Source: Phanerodontia chrysosporium (Eukaryota; Basidiomycota; Agaricomycetes; Polyporales; Phanerochaetaceae). Taken from it: a stretch of DNA of 64,000 nt. Shown here piece by piece: positions 34,860-46,186 of the stretch. The stretch is from the NCBI GenBank assembly GCA_001910725.1, contig MJGA01000013.1:496001-560000 (forward strand). The letters run 5' to 3'. The translations under genes were made by a program, and so were the position numbers. A model generated the notes under the pieces. The model was not told where the DNA came from. It did not search any database and worked only from the letters and a program-made list of their open reading frames with translations. Every line of letters begins with the position of its first letter. The first letter of the stretch is position 1.

Positions 34860-35424
34860 GCCGGGGCGTCCCAAGTTCAAGATCTGCTTCTGAAGCAGGG
34901 ACGTGCCCATCCTGAGCTGAGGCTCTAGGTCTTACGCCAGGCCTCAGGGACATTCCACACCGCACCCGGCAGGCGACCCATACTGGACGACATGCAGAGT
35001 GGTAGGTAGGCTTGAACAATGAGAACGCCTTCTTGAGACCTGCAATGCTGTGCGCAGACTTGATCTTCAGGCTGAAGAGTACGACGGCCGGCTTTGGCGT
35101 GAACTTTGCGACGTGCATAAGATCCATGCCGAACCCGCCCTCGAGCCGAAGGCAGCACACGCTCAGTCCGACGAGCAGGTGCGTGCGGAAGAGATTGGCG
35201 ACGCCGGCGGTCTGTTGTTGCGTGTGCAGCTGCAGGCATTTGTACAGCAATGGCGTGCCAACGCGGGGCCAACATTTCGAGACCAGCAGCAGCTGGCTGT
35301 TGCGGTCTAGAGACTTGGAACTGTGGTGGTCGGACCGAACGTGGGCAAGGAGTTCTGTGTGCTAAATTGAGATGTTGTACCAGAGGATCTCCCAGAGGAT
35401 CTCCTCGGGCAACACGCTGTCCAT
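34860..35424 (-). pseudogene. F-box-like gene copy with early stop
   Basis: Starts MDSVLPEEILWEILWYNISI, but an in-frame TAG follows immediately. Afterwards it reads QLLLVSKCWPRVGTPLLYKC, CCLRLEGGFGMDLMHVAKFT and HSIAGLKKAFSLFKP before the pattern is lost. The W in KCWPR and other changes depart from the family consensus. It is closest to the intact copy at 32002-32986. Upstream of its start lies the BOR1-type transporter on the opposite strand. Confidence 0.7.
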
Positions 35425-35816
35425 CGTCGCGCTGGAAGAATTGGGAGACCGCGAGACTCTCAACCCGGGAATCCTACCTCGAATCTGAGAAACTTATTAT
35501 GTGGAGTAGAAAGAAAGAAAAAGGGCTACCTCTGCGCAACTTTGCCCGGCCCTAGACTCATATGCTATGCGCAAGCCGGGCTACACACAATCGTGACCTA
35601 ATGGAGAACGGTCCCCTGCCCACGTGACCCATGCAGCCGTCGTCGGCATTTCCCGATAAGAGTTGACCCGCCCCGCATGCCGACGCCCAGCACCCTCACC
35701 GCCGAAAATGTTCCCAGCCCTTTTCTCGTCCGCCCCTCCACGACGACGACGGCCTCGCCGCCCCTTCACGATCTCTCTTGCATGGCCTAATAGATCAAGA
35801 ATACCCTAATTTCACG
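35425..35816 (+). other. Upstream region of SLC4 transporter
   Basis: Divergent region between the F-box pseudogene and the transporter. A pyrimidine-rich stretch precedes the start codon; no TATA box is evident. Confidence 0.4.
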
Positions 35817-38084
35817 ATGTCAAACGTTACATCGCGCACCGCGACGCCTACGCCTGCTCGTGCTCTGTCAGTGGAAGGAGCGCAGGGAGGGAAACCGGCT
35901 CAGGTTCCCAGGTCACCGTCGGCGACTGTTGTCGACCGGTCGCCAAATCGCTTTCTCTCGTGTGCACAATCCATCGCCATAGGGAGGGGAATCATCCATG
36001 ATATTCGTCGCCGTGCTCCGTACTATGTCAGCGACTGGACGGACGCCTGGAACTATAGAGTGATACCTGCAGTGGTCTTGATCTTTTTTGCAAAGTGCGT
36101 GCCATATCCTCCTTCAGCCTTCCTCTACTCACAATTTTTGTAGTGTGTTGCCAGGCATTGCATTTTCGCTAGACCTCATAGAGACGACTCAGCAATATGG
36201 TGTTGCTGAAGTCCTGCTGTCCTCATTCATGGCTGCCTTCATATTTTCGGTCTTCGGCGCACAACCTCTCTGTATCGCTGGTGTCACTGGACCTATCACT
36301 GTATTGAACAAGACCATTTACGACATCATAGAACGACAAGACAATCCACCTAATTACCTACAGTTCGTCGGCTGGGTGTACCTCTGGGGTGCCATTCTCC
36401 ATTGGATCACGGCGGCGTTGAATTGTGCGTATGGATGTTGGGCTATATGCGTCATTATCGCTAACCTATGGTCCAGGGTGCAACTTCCTGCGATACGTTA
36501 CCCTATTTTCCTGCGACACTTTCGGATTCTACGTTTCATGGGTGTACCTCCAGTACGGCGTCCAAGTGATCACTCGCCAGTTCCCCACTCCTTCTTCTCT
36601 ACCAGAGGACTCACAGGACGGTGCTTTCGTGGGCATCATCCTAGCCCTGCTCATGGTCGGATCATCATACCTCTTCCGAACGGCATCTCAATCGTCATAC
36701 TTTCATCGCCACGTGCGACGTTTCTTCGCTGATTATGGCATGCCTCTTTCGCTGGTGGCTGCATCTGCCATGGCGTACTGGGGCCGCTTCAATCACGCCA
36801 ACCCTACAACCCTTCCTGTGGGTAAGGCGTTCCAGCCAGCCGGGAACAGAGATTGGCTCGTCAGGTTCTGGCAGCTCGACGGAAAGTGGGTCGGCATCGC
36901 CTTCCCATTCGGATTCGCGCTTTGGGTCTTATTCTTCTTTGATCACAACGTTTCGGTACGTCATCAAGGCTACCCCTGCATCTTGCTGCTGCTAACTGAG
37001 TTGCAGTCGCTCATGGCCCAGGGGAGTCAGTTCCCGCTGCGGAAGCCGCCCGGTTTCCATTACGACTTTTTCATTCTCGGTATCACGACATTCATCGCAG
37101 GATTGTTAGGCATTCCTGCTCCCAACGGCCTGATCCCCCAAGCTCCTATTCACACCGAGTCTTTGCTCATTATGGAGAGCACCCACAAGAAACTAGACGA
37201 CATCGAGACGCCTTCACGTTCGCGAGAGAAAACCCCAAGTCAACCTCACGAGCTCGGCACCGCGCAAGCACCGTGCACATGCCCCGTTTTCAAGAGGAAC
37301 TAGAGCCGATCCGACGCTCGCTCGGGACGGAGATGGCGAGGCCCGCCAGCACGAACGGCCGGTTGCTGTCGTAGAACAGCGTGTATCAAACCTTGCTCAA
37401 GGTTCCTTGTGCCTGGTACTGCTATCAGGACCATTCCTGCACGTCCTTAATTTGATCCCGCGTGGGGTCCTTGCCGGACTTTTGTACGTGCCTCTTCCCC
37501 AGTCGCGGACGGAGGTAGATGTTAACGATTCATCACGTGGCCAGCTGGTATATGGGGCTCGATGCCCTCGAGGGAAACGGGATCACCCGCAAGCTCTTGT
37601 ACTTCCTTAGGGATAAGAGCCTAACTCCTAAAGACGAACCCCTGCGGAATGTGCGCAAGTCTAGAATTCTGTTATTTGTAGCCGTGCAGCTGGCTGCGTT
37701 CGGCGCGACGATGGCCGTCACACAAACCATCGGTATGTTGCCGTTGCCGCAGTGCCGTCGTCCGGTGCCTAGCTGACTCCGACCCGCAGCTGCCATCGGG
37801 TTTCCTATCATCATCATGCTCCTGGTGCCGATACGCACGCTCTTAATACCCCGCCTGCCGTTCACTGCCGAGGAGCTCAGCATCCTCGACGGCCCGACAG
37901 CGTCGCCATTCGTGAGTGCCCCAGTATGAAGTCGTATCTCGCGCTGCTGACATGTGCATTCATCTAGACTATGGAATCCGTCGGGGCATACACTAGCCCA
38001 GGGGCGCAACCCATATTCATCTCGCATGACTTAATCCTGTACTGTAGTTCCAGAGGACGACGGCATGGATCACGCGCCCGCTGA
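35817..38084 (+). CDS. SLC4-family borate/anion transporter, BOR1-type
   Basis: Plasma-membrane anion exchanger; yeast Bor1 exports borate. Start MSNVTSRTATPTPARALS. The cytosolic RRAPYYVSDWTDAWNYRVIP leads into helices such as LLSSFMAAFIFSVFGAQPLC and IAGVTGPITVLNKTIYDII, the core substrate-site region of the family. Later come FFILGITTFIAGLLGIPAPN, GLIPQAPIHTESLL, VVEQRVSNLAQGSLCLVLLS, LIPRGVLAGLFWYMGLDALE and IGFPIIIMLLVPIRTL. Introns are short and well formed (36092-36143, 37491-37547, 37731-37789). Between 37303 and 37375 the variable linker holds TAG codons in the expected frame and no clear intron, so one or two indels are likely. The C-terminus TMESVG is conserved, then extended to a stop at 38084. 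Confidence 0.85.
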
Positions 38085-38319
38085 TCCCAAATGACAGCCC
38101 TGTCAGATTGAAAAGCGTGCTAGCGGCGGCGGATGCCCTTGACGTCGAACCGGAGGTAGCGCTCTTTTGATCCTGTGCGGTCGTATCCCCGACATGTGGA
38201 GTGATCTGTGGCCGTATTTCGCTGCCGAGCGCGTACCCTACGCGTGAATTATAAGCTGTAAAGGCGAAAGTGAGCCTGCTGCCTCCTCACTCCTCTGCCC
38301 CCTCGCCCTGCTCGTGAAC

Positions 38320-39599
38320 ATGGCGTTCCGCGCGGCTGTTGTGTCATTGTTCGTCCTGACCGGTCTTTTCCCCCAGTCTTCTGCGGCGTGCGGACCGGGC
38401 ACGTTCTCCCCAGGTGGAGGAGTCTGTATACCTGTAAGTTCACCGAACCTCGGGTTCATGTTGCGGGACTAACAGTGCCTAATGTCAGTGTCCGCCTGGC
38501 ACCTGGCAAGATCGTGAGCCTCTTCCAGACTGCCTCTGCTGACGCTCACCTGAGCCCTGCCACAGAGAGCAACGCCTCTACTTGCAAGGAAGCGCAGCCA
38601 GGCTATTCAGCCCGTGGCCCAGGCGCGGCCTCGCAGACACCGTGCCGCCGGGCTACTACAGCACGGGCCTTGCGTCGAGCTGCACCATCTGCCCTGCGGG
38701 CACGCATTGCAACGGGAATTCCAACACGCAGCCCACGCAGTGTTCGCCGGGCTCGTACTCGAGCAAGCCCGGCGCGAGCCAGGACTGTACGCCATGCCCT
38801 GCGGGACGTTCACCGCCATCAACGGCGCGACGTCGTGTTGCCAGTGGTGCGTCGCGCATGTGAATGTGCTCGTTGTAGCGTCCACTTACGTCGCCGCCGC
38901 AGCTGCTCGGGATGGTACAACGTACGTTCGCGTTCGGGTCGCGTCTCATTCGCGAATGCTGAGGACCGCTGCAGGACCAAACGGGCCAGACGCACTGCTT
39001 CCAGTGTCCGAACGAGGGCAGCTTTCATCAAGGGTACTCGCCCGCAGGCTCGACGAGCGCAAGCGACTGCAGAGCCGCCTCAGGCGCAGCGTCGTCATGC
39101 AGCCAGACGGCCTACGCATGCCGTACGTCCTTCCTGCTGCCGCACGCACCCCGATGCTGACTGCCAGCAGCGCTCACCGGCGGCGTGAGCCCATCGCGCG
39201 GCGCGCAGAAGCGGTCGCCGCCGCGCCGGCAGACGGTGACGTGCACGCGGGACACACGAAGTGCCCTGTGTTCGGGATGCTCTACGGCGCGGGCTACACG
39301 CGCGCGTACGAGTGCGTCGACACGCAGAACGACCTCGAGGCGTGCGGCGGCTGCGTCGATGGTGACTCGTGGAACGGCGAGCGCGGTAGTGCTGGTGGGC
39401 GTGACTGCAGCGCTATCCCGAATGTGGACAGTGTGCGATGTGTGAAGGGCGAGTGTGTGATTGGTGAGTGCTGCTGGGTTGCGTGCTCGTGAGTCGGTGC
39501 TTATAGTTGGTTCATGCAGAGCGGTGCAAAGAAGGATATGCTGTCTCTCATCAGGGAACGAAGTGTCGCCCGTTGTTCGTCCCGAGCAACCAGTGGTGA
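38320..39599 (+). CDS. Secreted cysteine-rich protein with CPL1-like C-terminal domain
   Basis: A signal peptide (MAFRAAVVSLFVLTGLFPQS) is followed by CGPGTFSPGGGVCIP and Cys-rich repeats (CTICPAGTHCNGNSNTQ, CSPGSYSSKPGASQDC) of the ephrin-receptor-like/GCC2-GCC3 kind. The C-terminal domain reads YECVDTQNDLEACGGCV, GGRDCSAIPNVDSVRCVKG and ERCKEGYAVSHQGTKCRP, the pattern of PriA (Lentinula) and CPL1-type proteins. The last intron (GTGAGTGC...CATGCAG) joins CVI to ERC, with TGA at 39599. At least one base is missing near 38803 (CPAG/TFTAINGATSC), and the segment around 39200 may hold another shift. Extracellular; PriA has been linked to fruiting and Cryptococcus CPL1 to host interaction, but the role here is unknown. 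Confidence 0.75.
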
Positions 39600-40918
39600 C
39601 AGCTGTCAATGCGGATATCGGGCTTCAGACTATTACGACTAGTTTACGAGACGCTCTCACATGGACAATTGATGCTCATAATGCTAGACTGCAAGTGCTA
39701 TTGTGTGGAATACACGTGAGAGTCTGTGTATCACTACACAGAGTGCATACACTTCGGTCGTCTATGCTAAGCAAGGGGCAGTGTCAAAGTTTGCTGCCAA
39801 AACCTTTCGATCGACGAGGCTGCTGTCTCTCTGCGCGTCCACCGGCCCCTGACCCCACAACCTAAAGACCAACATCCAAAGGCCCTCGGAAAGTATACAC
39901 TTTGCATAAAATTCAGTGTGGCGGTGGTCGAGGAAAGTACTAGTGTTCTGGATGGATACCTTGCCGGGACAATTTGGTCTCTGCGCCTCAGCCGCGACCC
40001 GGTGTCCGCGTCCATCGCAGACTCCTAAGCTGATACACTGATACTCTTTACAGTGTCGTTTTTAGATGCCTTACGCTGACGTGTATACATCATATCTAAT
40101 ACTGCGCACACAGAGCACGGCCGGGTAGTCTCGATGTCTATGGGCGTCTACGACGAGACAAATGAATATAGATATGGAAGTTCCGAGATAAGATAGCACC
40201 AAATCGTAGCAAACGGTCACTGCACGGACATGATCTCACTTTCGTCTCCTGCAACATGTATTCGAACAGTGAGCCACTCTCACAAGCATAGCTAGCTGCT
40301 CATCTTCACTGCGGTATGTTTTCAATAATGTTGTTTCGAAAAGTGACATTTAACACGGCGAAAGTACGGACGAGGCGGCGATGTTGGAGTCGCTCTACAC
40401 TACCCTTGCTGCCCGAGCGTCGCGTTCGGAAAGGTGTCATGAGCGATGACTAGCCTCGTAGGTCGTGTACCTTCCTGGCGATCCTGCTTATACCTCCAGC
40501 TGACCTGACGTGCTCTCCGTCGTTTCAAGCCCCTAAGATGCGGACAGAGTCAAGACAGCTTTGCTACGGGCACTGCATCTACAAGCATCGTCCAGGGTGG
40601 TCGGCTGCGCTGCCCGAGTTCGCCCCGTAGGCGTGTCCCTATATGGTAGCCATCGCCGGCGAAGCGTGCGCGTCCTGACAGCCCTCCGTGCTGGCGCTCA
40701 GGCAACGGTCCTCGGGGAGCTGCGCTGCCAGGAGGCATGCTAATCCTACACCGCACATTCTCGCAGTAGACCTGCTATCGGCTCGGTCATCTTGAGTCTG
40801 TACCCACCATGTAGACGCTATGTTTGCGACCTGCGACTCCATCCTTCTGGGCACCCTTATAAAATGTGGACAGTTACTGAGGTTCGTCCAGCACGTCCTC
40901 TCCTCCCCTACTTCCGAC
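39600..40918. other. Intergenic, nothing recognised
   Basis: About 1.3 kb between the CPL1-like gene and the DHA1 carrier. Short frames without domains only. Confidence 0.4.
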
Positions 40919-42946
40919 ATGGCACCCGCACTATTCCGCGATTCGTTTGTGGGATACCTCATCTACCAGCTTTCCGGTCACCGGCTTCTGCAATACCAGG
41001 AGGATCGTCCAGGCTTTGTTGTACCTCCGCCCACGATACCGAGTACCAACGAGATCAGCAATAGCGGTGCTGCCCCAAAACTGGACTCAAGGCTAGTACA
41101 GATACCCCCGTGGCACAGCGTCCGGACGATGAAGAGTCGCGTATATCCCACGACGCTAGCTCTGGCCACGAAACATTGCACCAATCAGAAGAGAAAAAAG
41201 GACCCCGACCGAACGCCGCGAAGGTGGAGGAAGGCGACCTTGCAGAAGAAAGGGAAAGAGCCTCCGTGCAGGGCGAGTTCGAAGCTCTCTTATCGTGTCC
41301 ATGGTATGGCCCGAATTATCCGAAAATCCGCGAAATGTATGTCTTGCTGTCGACGTATGGATTGCACCAACTAACCTTATACGCAGTGGTCCATGGCCAA
41401 GAAGTGCTTCGTCACGGCAGAGATCTGCATCCTCACTTTCAGCATCTACATCGGCTCCTCGCTCTACTCTCCAGGCATCATCAGCGTCGTGGAGGACTTC
41501 CACGTCTCGCCTGTAGCGGCGACCCTCGGCCTGACCTTGTTCGTCATCGGGTACGGCGTCGGGCCCATGTTCCTCAGCCCGCTCTCCGAGATCCCGCACT
41601 TCGGGCGGACGACAGTCTACATCCTCTCGCTCGCGCTCTTCGTCGTGCTGCAGGTGCCGACCGCACTCGCGAAGAACCTCGGCGCGCTCCTCCCGCTGCG
41701 CTTTCTCGCCGGATTCGCAGGCTCGCCCGCGCTCGCCACCGGGGGCGCGAGTCTCAGCGACATGTGGGCGCCCGAGACGCAGGCCGTCGCGATCGGCCTG
41801 TGGGGCGTGGCGGCCGTCAGCGGTCCCGTGCTCGGCCCGCTCCTCGGCGGCTTTGCGTCGCAGAGCGAGGGCTGGACATGGACGATCTGGATTCTCGTCT
41901 GGATGAGCGGAGGGTCACTTGCGTTCCTCATGTTCTTCCTGCCCGAGACGTCGGTAGCAACGTATGTGCTTCGTCTCTCCCTGTGCCAAGCCTCTTGCTG
42001 ATGAGCACTTCTATGCAGGCTTCTCTACCGTCGCGCGGCGCGTCTTCGCCGGATTACTGGGGACAAGCGGTACAGATCCGAAGGTGAAATCGAGGCCCAA
42101 CACATGAGGCTCAGCGACGTCGCCATGATGACCCTTGTCCGGCCATTTATTCTGATGTTTGTCGAGCCCATTGTGGCGTTCTGGAACATCTACATCGGCA
42201 TTGTATACGGTATCATCTACATCTTCATCGAATCTTTTGCCGTAGTCTTCGTTGAGCATCATGGATTCAACATTGGTCAGAACGGGCTCGCCTTCCTGGT
42301 TAGTGCTTGATTGCATGTTTGCTTGAGACTGTTGACTTATCTGTGATCCCAGGGTGTATTCGTTGGCGCCATGCTCACATTCCTTATCTATGTTCCCTAC
42401 GCTCTCAAGACCCTCAAGCCAAGATTCCTGGACGGCAGTACGTACATAAAGCAACGCTGCCCATCCCCATCTGACCACCCTTCCAGCCTTCGTCCCTGAG
42501 ATGCGCATGCCGATCGCGATGCTGGGCTGCTTCTTCCTGCCTGCGTCGCTCTTCTGGTTCGGGTGGACGTCGGGGGGCAGCGTGCACTGGATCGTGCCGA
42601 TCCTCGCGTCGGCGCTGTTCAGCGCGGGCGTGTACACGCTCTTCGCCGCGGGCCTCAACTACCTCACGGACTGCTACCCGCGCTACGTCGCGAGCGTGCT
42701 CGCCGGCAACGACTTCTTCCGCGCCATGGTCGGCGCCGCCTTCCCGCTCTTCAGCACCGCCTTCTTCCACAACCTCGGCGTCGGCCCCGCGTGCAGCATC
42801 CTCGCTGGCATCACGGTGCTCATGATCCCCATCCCGTGGATCTTGTAAGTGGTCCGCCTCTGGTCTCTTCGGGGTGCTGACTTTGCCGTCTGCCCAGGTA
42901 CTATTACGGCGCGCGTATTCGAGCGTACAGCAAGTATGCCGATTAA
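40919..42946 (+). CDS. MFS drug:H+ antiporter, DHA1 family (FLR1/TPO-like)
   Basis: Twelve-helix exporter. The N-terminus MAPALFRDSFVGYLIYQLSG is the typical cytosolic start of mushroom DHA1 carriers. ENPRN|WSMAKKCFVTAEICILTF crosses intron 1. Signatures: LYSPGIISVVEDFHVSPVAA, LGLTLFVIGYGVGPMFLSPL, SEIPHFGRTTVYILSLALFV, GFAGSPALATGGASLSDMWA and PVLGPLLGGFASQ. The second half includes IYIFIESFAVVFVEHHGFNI and LNYLTDCYPRYVASVLAGND. It ends YYGARIRAYSKYAD at 42946. Near 41312 one G is missing between WYGP and ELSENPRN. Family members export drugs, fungicides or polyamines; the substrate here is not deducible. Confidence 0.87.
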
Positions 42947-43701
42947 TAGAGCCTTCGCCACGGGCTGTCTTGGTTTCATGGATAGAATATCATATTTCCG
43001 TAACATGTAGAAATAATAGATGAATGTGCACATATTAATGTCCCAATTCATCCCTGTGTCGGGAGACAGCATATACTATGAGTCGTAGAAAGGCATAGAG
43101 TCGAGAGTAAAGTCCTGAAGAGCGTTCGTAGAGACGGGAAGCAAGAATCACATAAGGTATATCGGGACCCTCCTCGGTCCGCGACCATCCCCGCTCCTGG
43201 CATGCCACCGCTCCGTACCTCCACGTCTCCCAAGCGCGCCCGCTCGTGCCGCCTCCTCCGTCCCGAAGGCAAGCGTGCATACGACTTGGCTGCGCGTGGT
43301 CATGTCACGGATATGATGCGCCGGATTGTCCGCCTGTCATAGTGTGGGAGCCCGTCGGTGTGAGCCGCCCCGAGTGCGCGGCGCGCCCAACGAGGGCCCG
43401 GGGCCTCAGCACACGGGGCCATCGCGAGGCACGCCCGTGGTCCGTCCGTCGTGTGGGGGTGCGCTGCGCGCGGAGTGCGACCCGGTGCAGGTCCGCTTGC
43501 TGCGCTGACTGCGACTCGCATGGTGTCGTGGTAAGATTGAGGTGTTTTGTGCGGTTAAAGCGTGCTCGTGCGATCAATGGTTCTGCTTAGATGCGCAGCG
43601 GTGATGATGGGACGGTAATGGGAAGCGCGAGAATGCGAGTGGAGATGCAGCGTCGGTCGGTGGGTAGAAAAGAAAATGGACAGTGGGAAGCTGTCGCAAG
43701 G
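42947..43701. other. Intergenic, nothing recognised
   Basis: 3' side of the DHA1 gene and start of a GC-rich gene-poor block. The 43.3-43.5 kb frames on both strands lack domains. Confidence 0.4.
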
Positions 43702-43842
43702 CTAGAAGAATACGACGGCGACGGCAGCGGCCTGGGCCTTGATCGCGTTTTGTGCGCTGTGCGGACGCACAGGCTTCGCGGAGGAGGCGGCGACGTTGGC
43801 GGCGTTGCAGGCGGCAGGCACGGAAAACGCGGAGAAAAACAT
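43702..43842 (-). CDS. Microprotein 1 (46 aa) with C-terminal NAIK...VFF motif
   Basis: An open frame from an ATG at 43842 to a TAG at 43702 encodes 46 residues, starting MFFSAFSVPAACNAANVAAS and ending QNAIKAQAAAVAVVFF. Third codon positions are mostly C or G. A TATA-like CATATAAC lies at 43944-43936, about 100 bases upstream. The C-terminus matches two other small frames in this window (46046-46186 and 51157-51393): N-A-I-K, then 11 residues ending V-F-F. No signal peptide cleavage pattern, no CaaX box and no known family. The shared motif and promoter position are the main reasons to call it a gene. Confidence 0.5.
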   Translation of the reverse strand: MFFSAFSVPAACNAANVAASSAKPVRPHSAQNAIKAQAAAVAVVFF

Positions 43843-46045
43843 GAGTGTTTGTTAGCTCTGAGAATGGGAGTGCGTCTGAAAGACGAGTGTTTGTGTGGGC
43901 CGCAGGTGGTAGGACTATCCGGACGGCGAGTGGACGTTATATGCGGCGGCGCCAAGGATGATGTCTTCGTCGACCAGCGGTCTAGACATGTCGTTTCGCA
44001 AGAGGTACGACGCTTGTGAAAGAGGTAAGTTGCAGCATCGCGATATGATCACGGATACCGGTGCACGAGAGTGCAGTTCGACGTCAGGCGTGCCGTGGGC
44101 AGCGCGCCCAGGGCCCAGAAGGTTATCCGGGGAAGAATGGTCCCCGGGCAACATTTCCCTATGACGAAGTATATGTCAGAGTTGTGCACAATTTGTATAG
44201 CGAGTGAAAGTACAAACGATCCGCATGGCTCGGTGGTAGATGGTGGCAGTGAGCGGGTTTGACAGTCTGAGGTAGAGCGGTTCGGTTCGCTGGGAGACGC
44301 CGGAAATTCGGGACAAGCTGAACCACGTCTGCTTGCCTCCTACGTCCATCCGACCGCGAAATTCAAGTGTCGAATATTCATCTCGTACACGTTCTGCCAT
44401 TTGCAACGTCGAATTGCTGCATATCTAGCTGTCTTCAATTCGCGACGCGGACACGCCCGACACGCCAATCGATGCCGCGCTTTCTCCTCCAGTTCTGCCC
44501 ATCTACAAATTCATGTCAAGCTTCCGCGAGCAGTGCAGCGAACTAGGCCTCCACACCCAGCCTCCACATGCAATTAGCCTAAGCAGATCAAGCTGCGGCC
44601 AGCTCTCGCAGCCCCCTCTGCATCCGCACCCCCCGCAACAGACAGTTGCCATCTGCGCGCGATGATACTACGTCGCGCACCCTCCGGCCCACGGTGATCC
44701 CTTGCTGTGCAGCGTGCCGCCAACGCCACCTGCTGCTCGCGCAGGGGCCCGCGCTCGTGTCCCGCCGCCCGGACGTCCGTGTGCCCCGCCCTGTGCACGC
44801 ACGCTCGCGCAGGGCTTTCGCGCACACGACCAGCGTCGCGGCGGCCTGCGTCATCGGCACTGCATGATGCGGGGACGCACGACGGGCTACCCTGTGTCGT
44901 CCCGGTGTGCTTGTGTCTCTGCGTGTCGTCATCACGCGGGCCCGCGGTAGAGGAGGGGATGTCGTCGTCTCTTGAGGCAGAGACGTCTTGGTGCGTCCTC
45001 GCCGCCGCTTTGCTTCCCCATTCCCCACTCTTTCTTCGTGATCATCACCGAGGATGCGAAATGCGCAGGTGTCTTTGTTCTTGAAGTGTTTCGAATCACG
45101 CTCGCACCACATGAATGATCGATTCTGACCGGCCTCTTGTATTCAAACTTGCCTTTGCGGTCCGCATCACTTTCATTTCTCACTGCAGCGCTGACTGTGA
45201 GGCTAGAGCACTGGATGCTTGCGATCCTTGACACACAAGCCGACAGTTATTACGGCACATTCGTGTTTGGCATAGATGTGGCGTATGCCGAAAGCGCAGC
45301 CTATTACACTGATAGTTATGGTGATGCGTAGCAATTCCCGCAGTCCCGAAAATGGTGAGTCGTCCTGCCCCTTACGTACATCCGAAGTGGTGCTCATTTA
45401 CCTTCAAGTACGACACTCAGGCACGACTAGCGCAGTTCATCTGTCGGCCGCGGAACATCCGGGTCACTGCGCGCCCCTCTACTACCGGTGATCAGCACAC
45501 TGCAGCCGCTGCCAGCGAAATTGCACGATCTATCCATTATTGACAGAGGCGATACTACAGATGGACGGCGATGGAGACAGGTGTGATGAGATGGAAACAA
45601 GGGATCTGCATGCCGGTGAGTCCGCAATTACAAATGGAGGGGACTGGTACGGTAACATCCGAGATCTAAATACTACAGATACACTACACCCTGGAAGATG
45701 GAAAGCATTACGAGCACATACACGAATAGCATAGCGACCATATCTCAAAGTCCGAATTCCCTTCGACACGGCGTGTTGCGTCGAAAACGACGGCGAAAGC
45801 ACCAGCTCCCGCGACGCTTCAGGCGCTATGCGCCACAAAGCTTTGTGGCGTGCGATTGAGGCCAAGCCTCAACCGACGTTGGTTGCATGAGTGGTGGACA
45901 CGAGGTATGCAGGGTTCGCTGGGAACCCGACCAAGACAAGGCGAACGACTTTCGTCATCACGCGTGGCTGCGAGGGCACGTCAGCAACGCCAGCGCTGAG
46001 ACTTGGTCAAGCTAAGCGAACCTTTTGTTATCCCGCTTCCATCCT
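43843..46045. other. GC-rich, gene-poor stretch
   Basis: Includes the microprotein 1 promoter and a very GC-rich part (44.6-44.95 kb) with long frames on both strands that carry no domain. Such frames are expected by chance in high-GC DNA. A short plus frame at 44513 (MSSFREQCSELGLHTQPPHA) is unassigned. Confidence 0.35.
43936..43944 (-). promoter_or_regulatory. TATA-like box of microprotein 1
   Basis: GCATATAACG on the minus strand, about 100 bases before the ATG at 43842. Confidence 0.4.
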
Positions 46046-46186
46046 TCAGAAGAACACTGCGCCGCCAACCGCGTTGGCAGTGTTCTTGATGTTGGTTTGT
46101 GAGGAGGAGCCCTTGGTACCGGTGGCGGGCTTGGAGGCTGGCGCGAAGGCCTTGGTACCGGACGAGACGCGACGAGAGGAAGACAT
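46046..46186 (-). CDS. Microprotein 2 (46 aa) with C-terminal NIK...VFF motif
   Basis: ATG at 46186 to TGA at 46046, 46 residues. The N-terminal part MSSSRRVSSGTKAFAPASKP is Ser/Lys-rich; the end is QTNIKNTANAVGGAVFF. Codons are strongly biased to C-ending forms (TCC, AAG, ACC, GGC, ATC), as in highly expressed fungal genes. A good TATA box (TATATAAAAG) lies at 46304-46295, about 110 bases upstream, and the 5' leader is pyrimidine-rich (CACCTTTCCAACCCAACC). Same length and similar C-terminus as microprotein 1, with one extra residue after the Lys. Function and location unknown; no membrane helix or signal peptide. Confidence 0.6.
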   Translation of the reverse strand: MSSSRRVSSGTKAFAPASKPATGTKGSSSQTNIKNTANAVGGAVFF

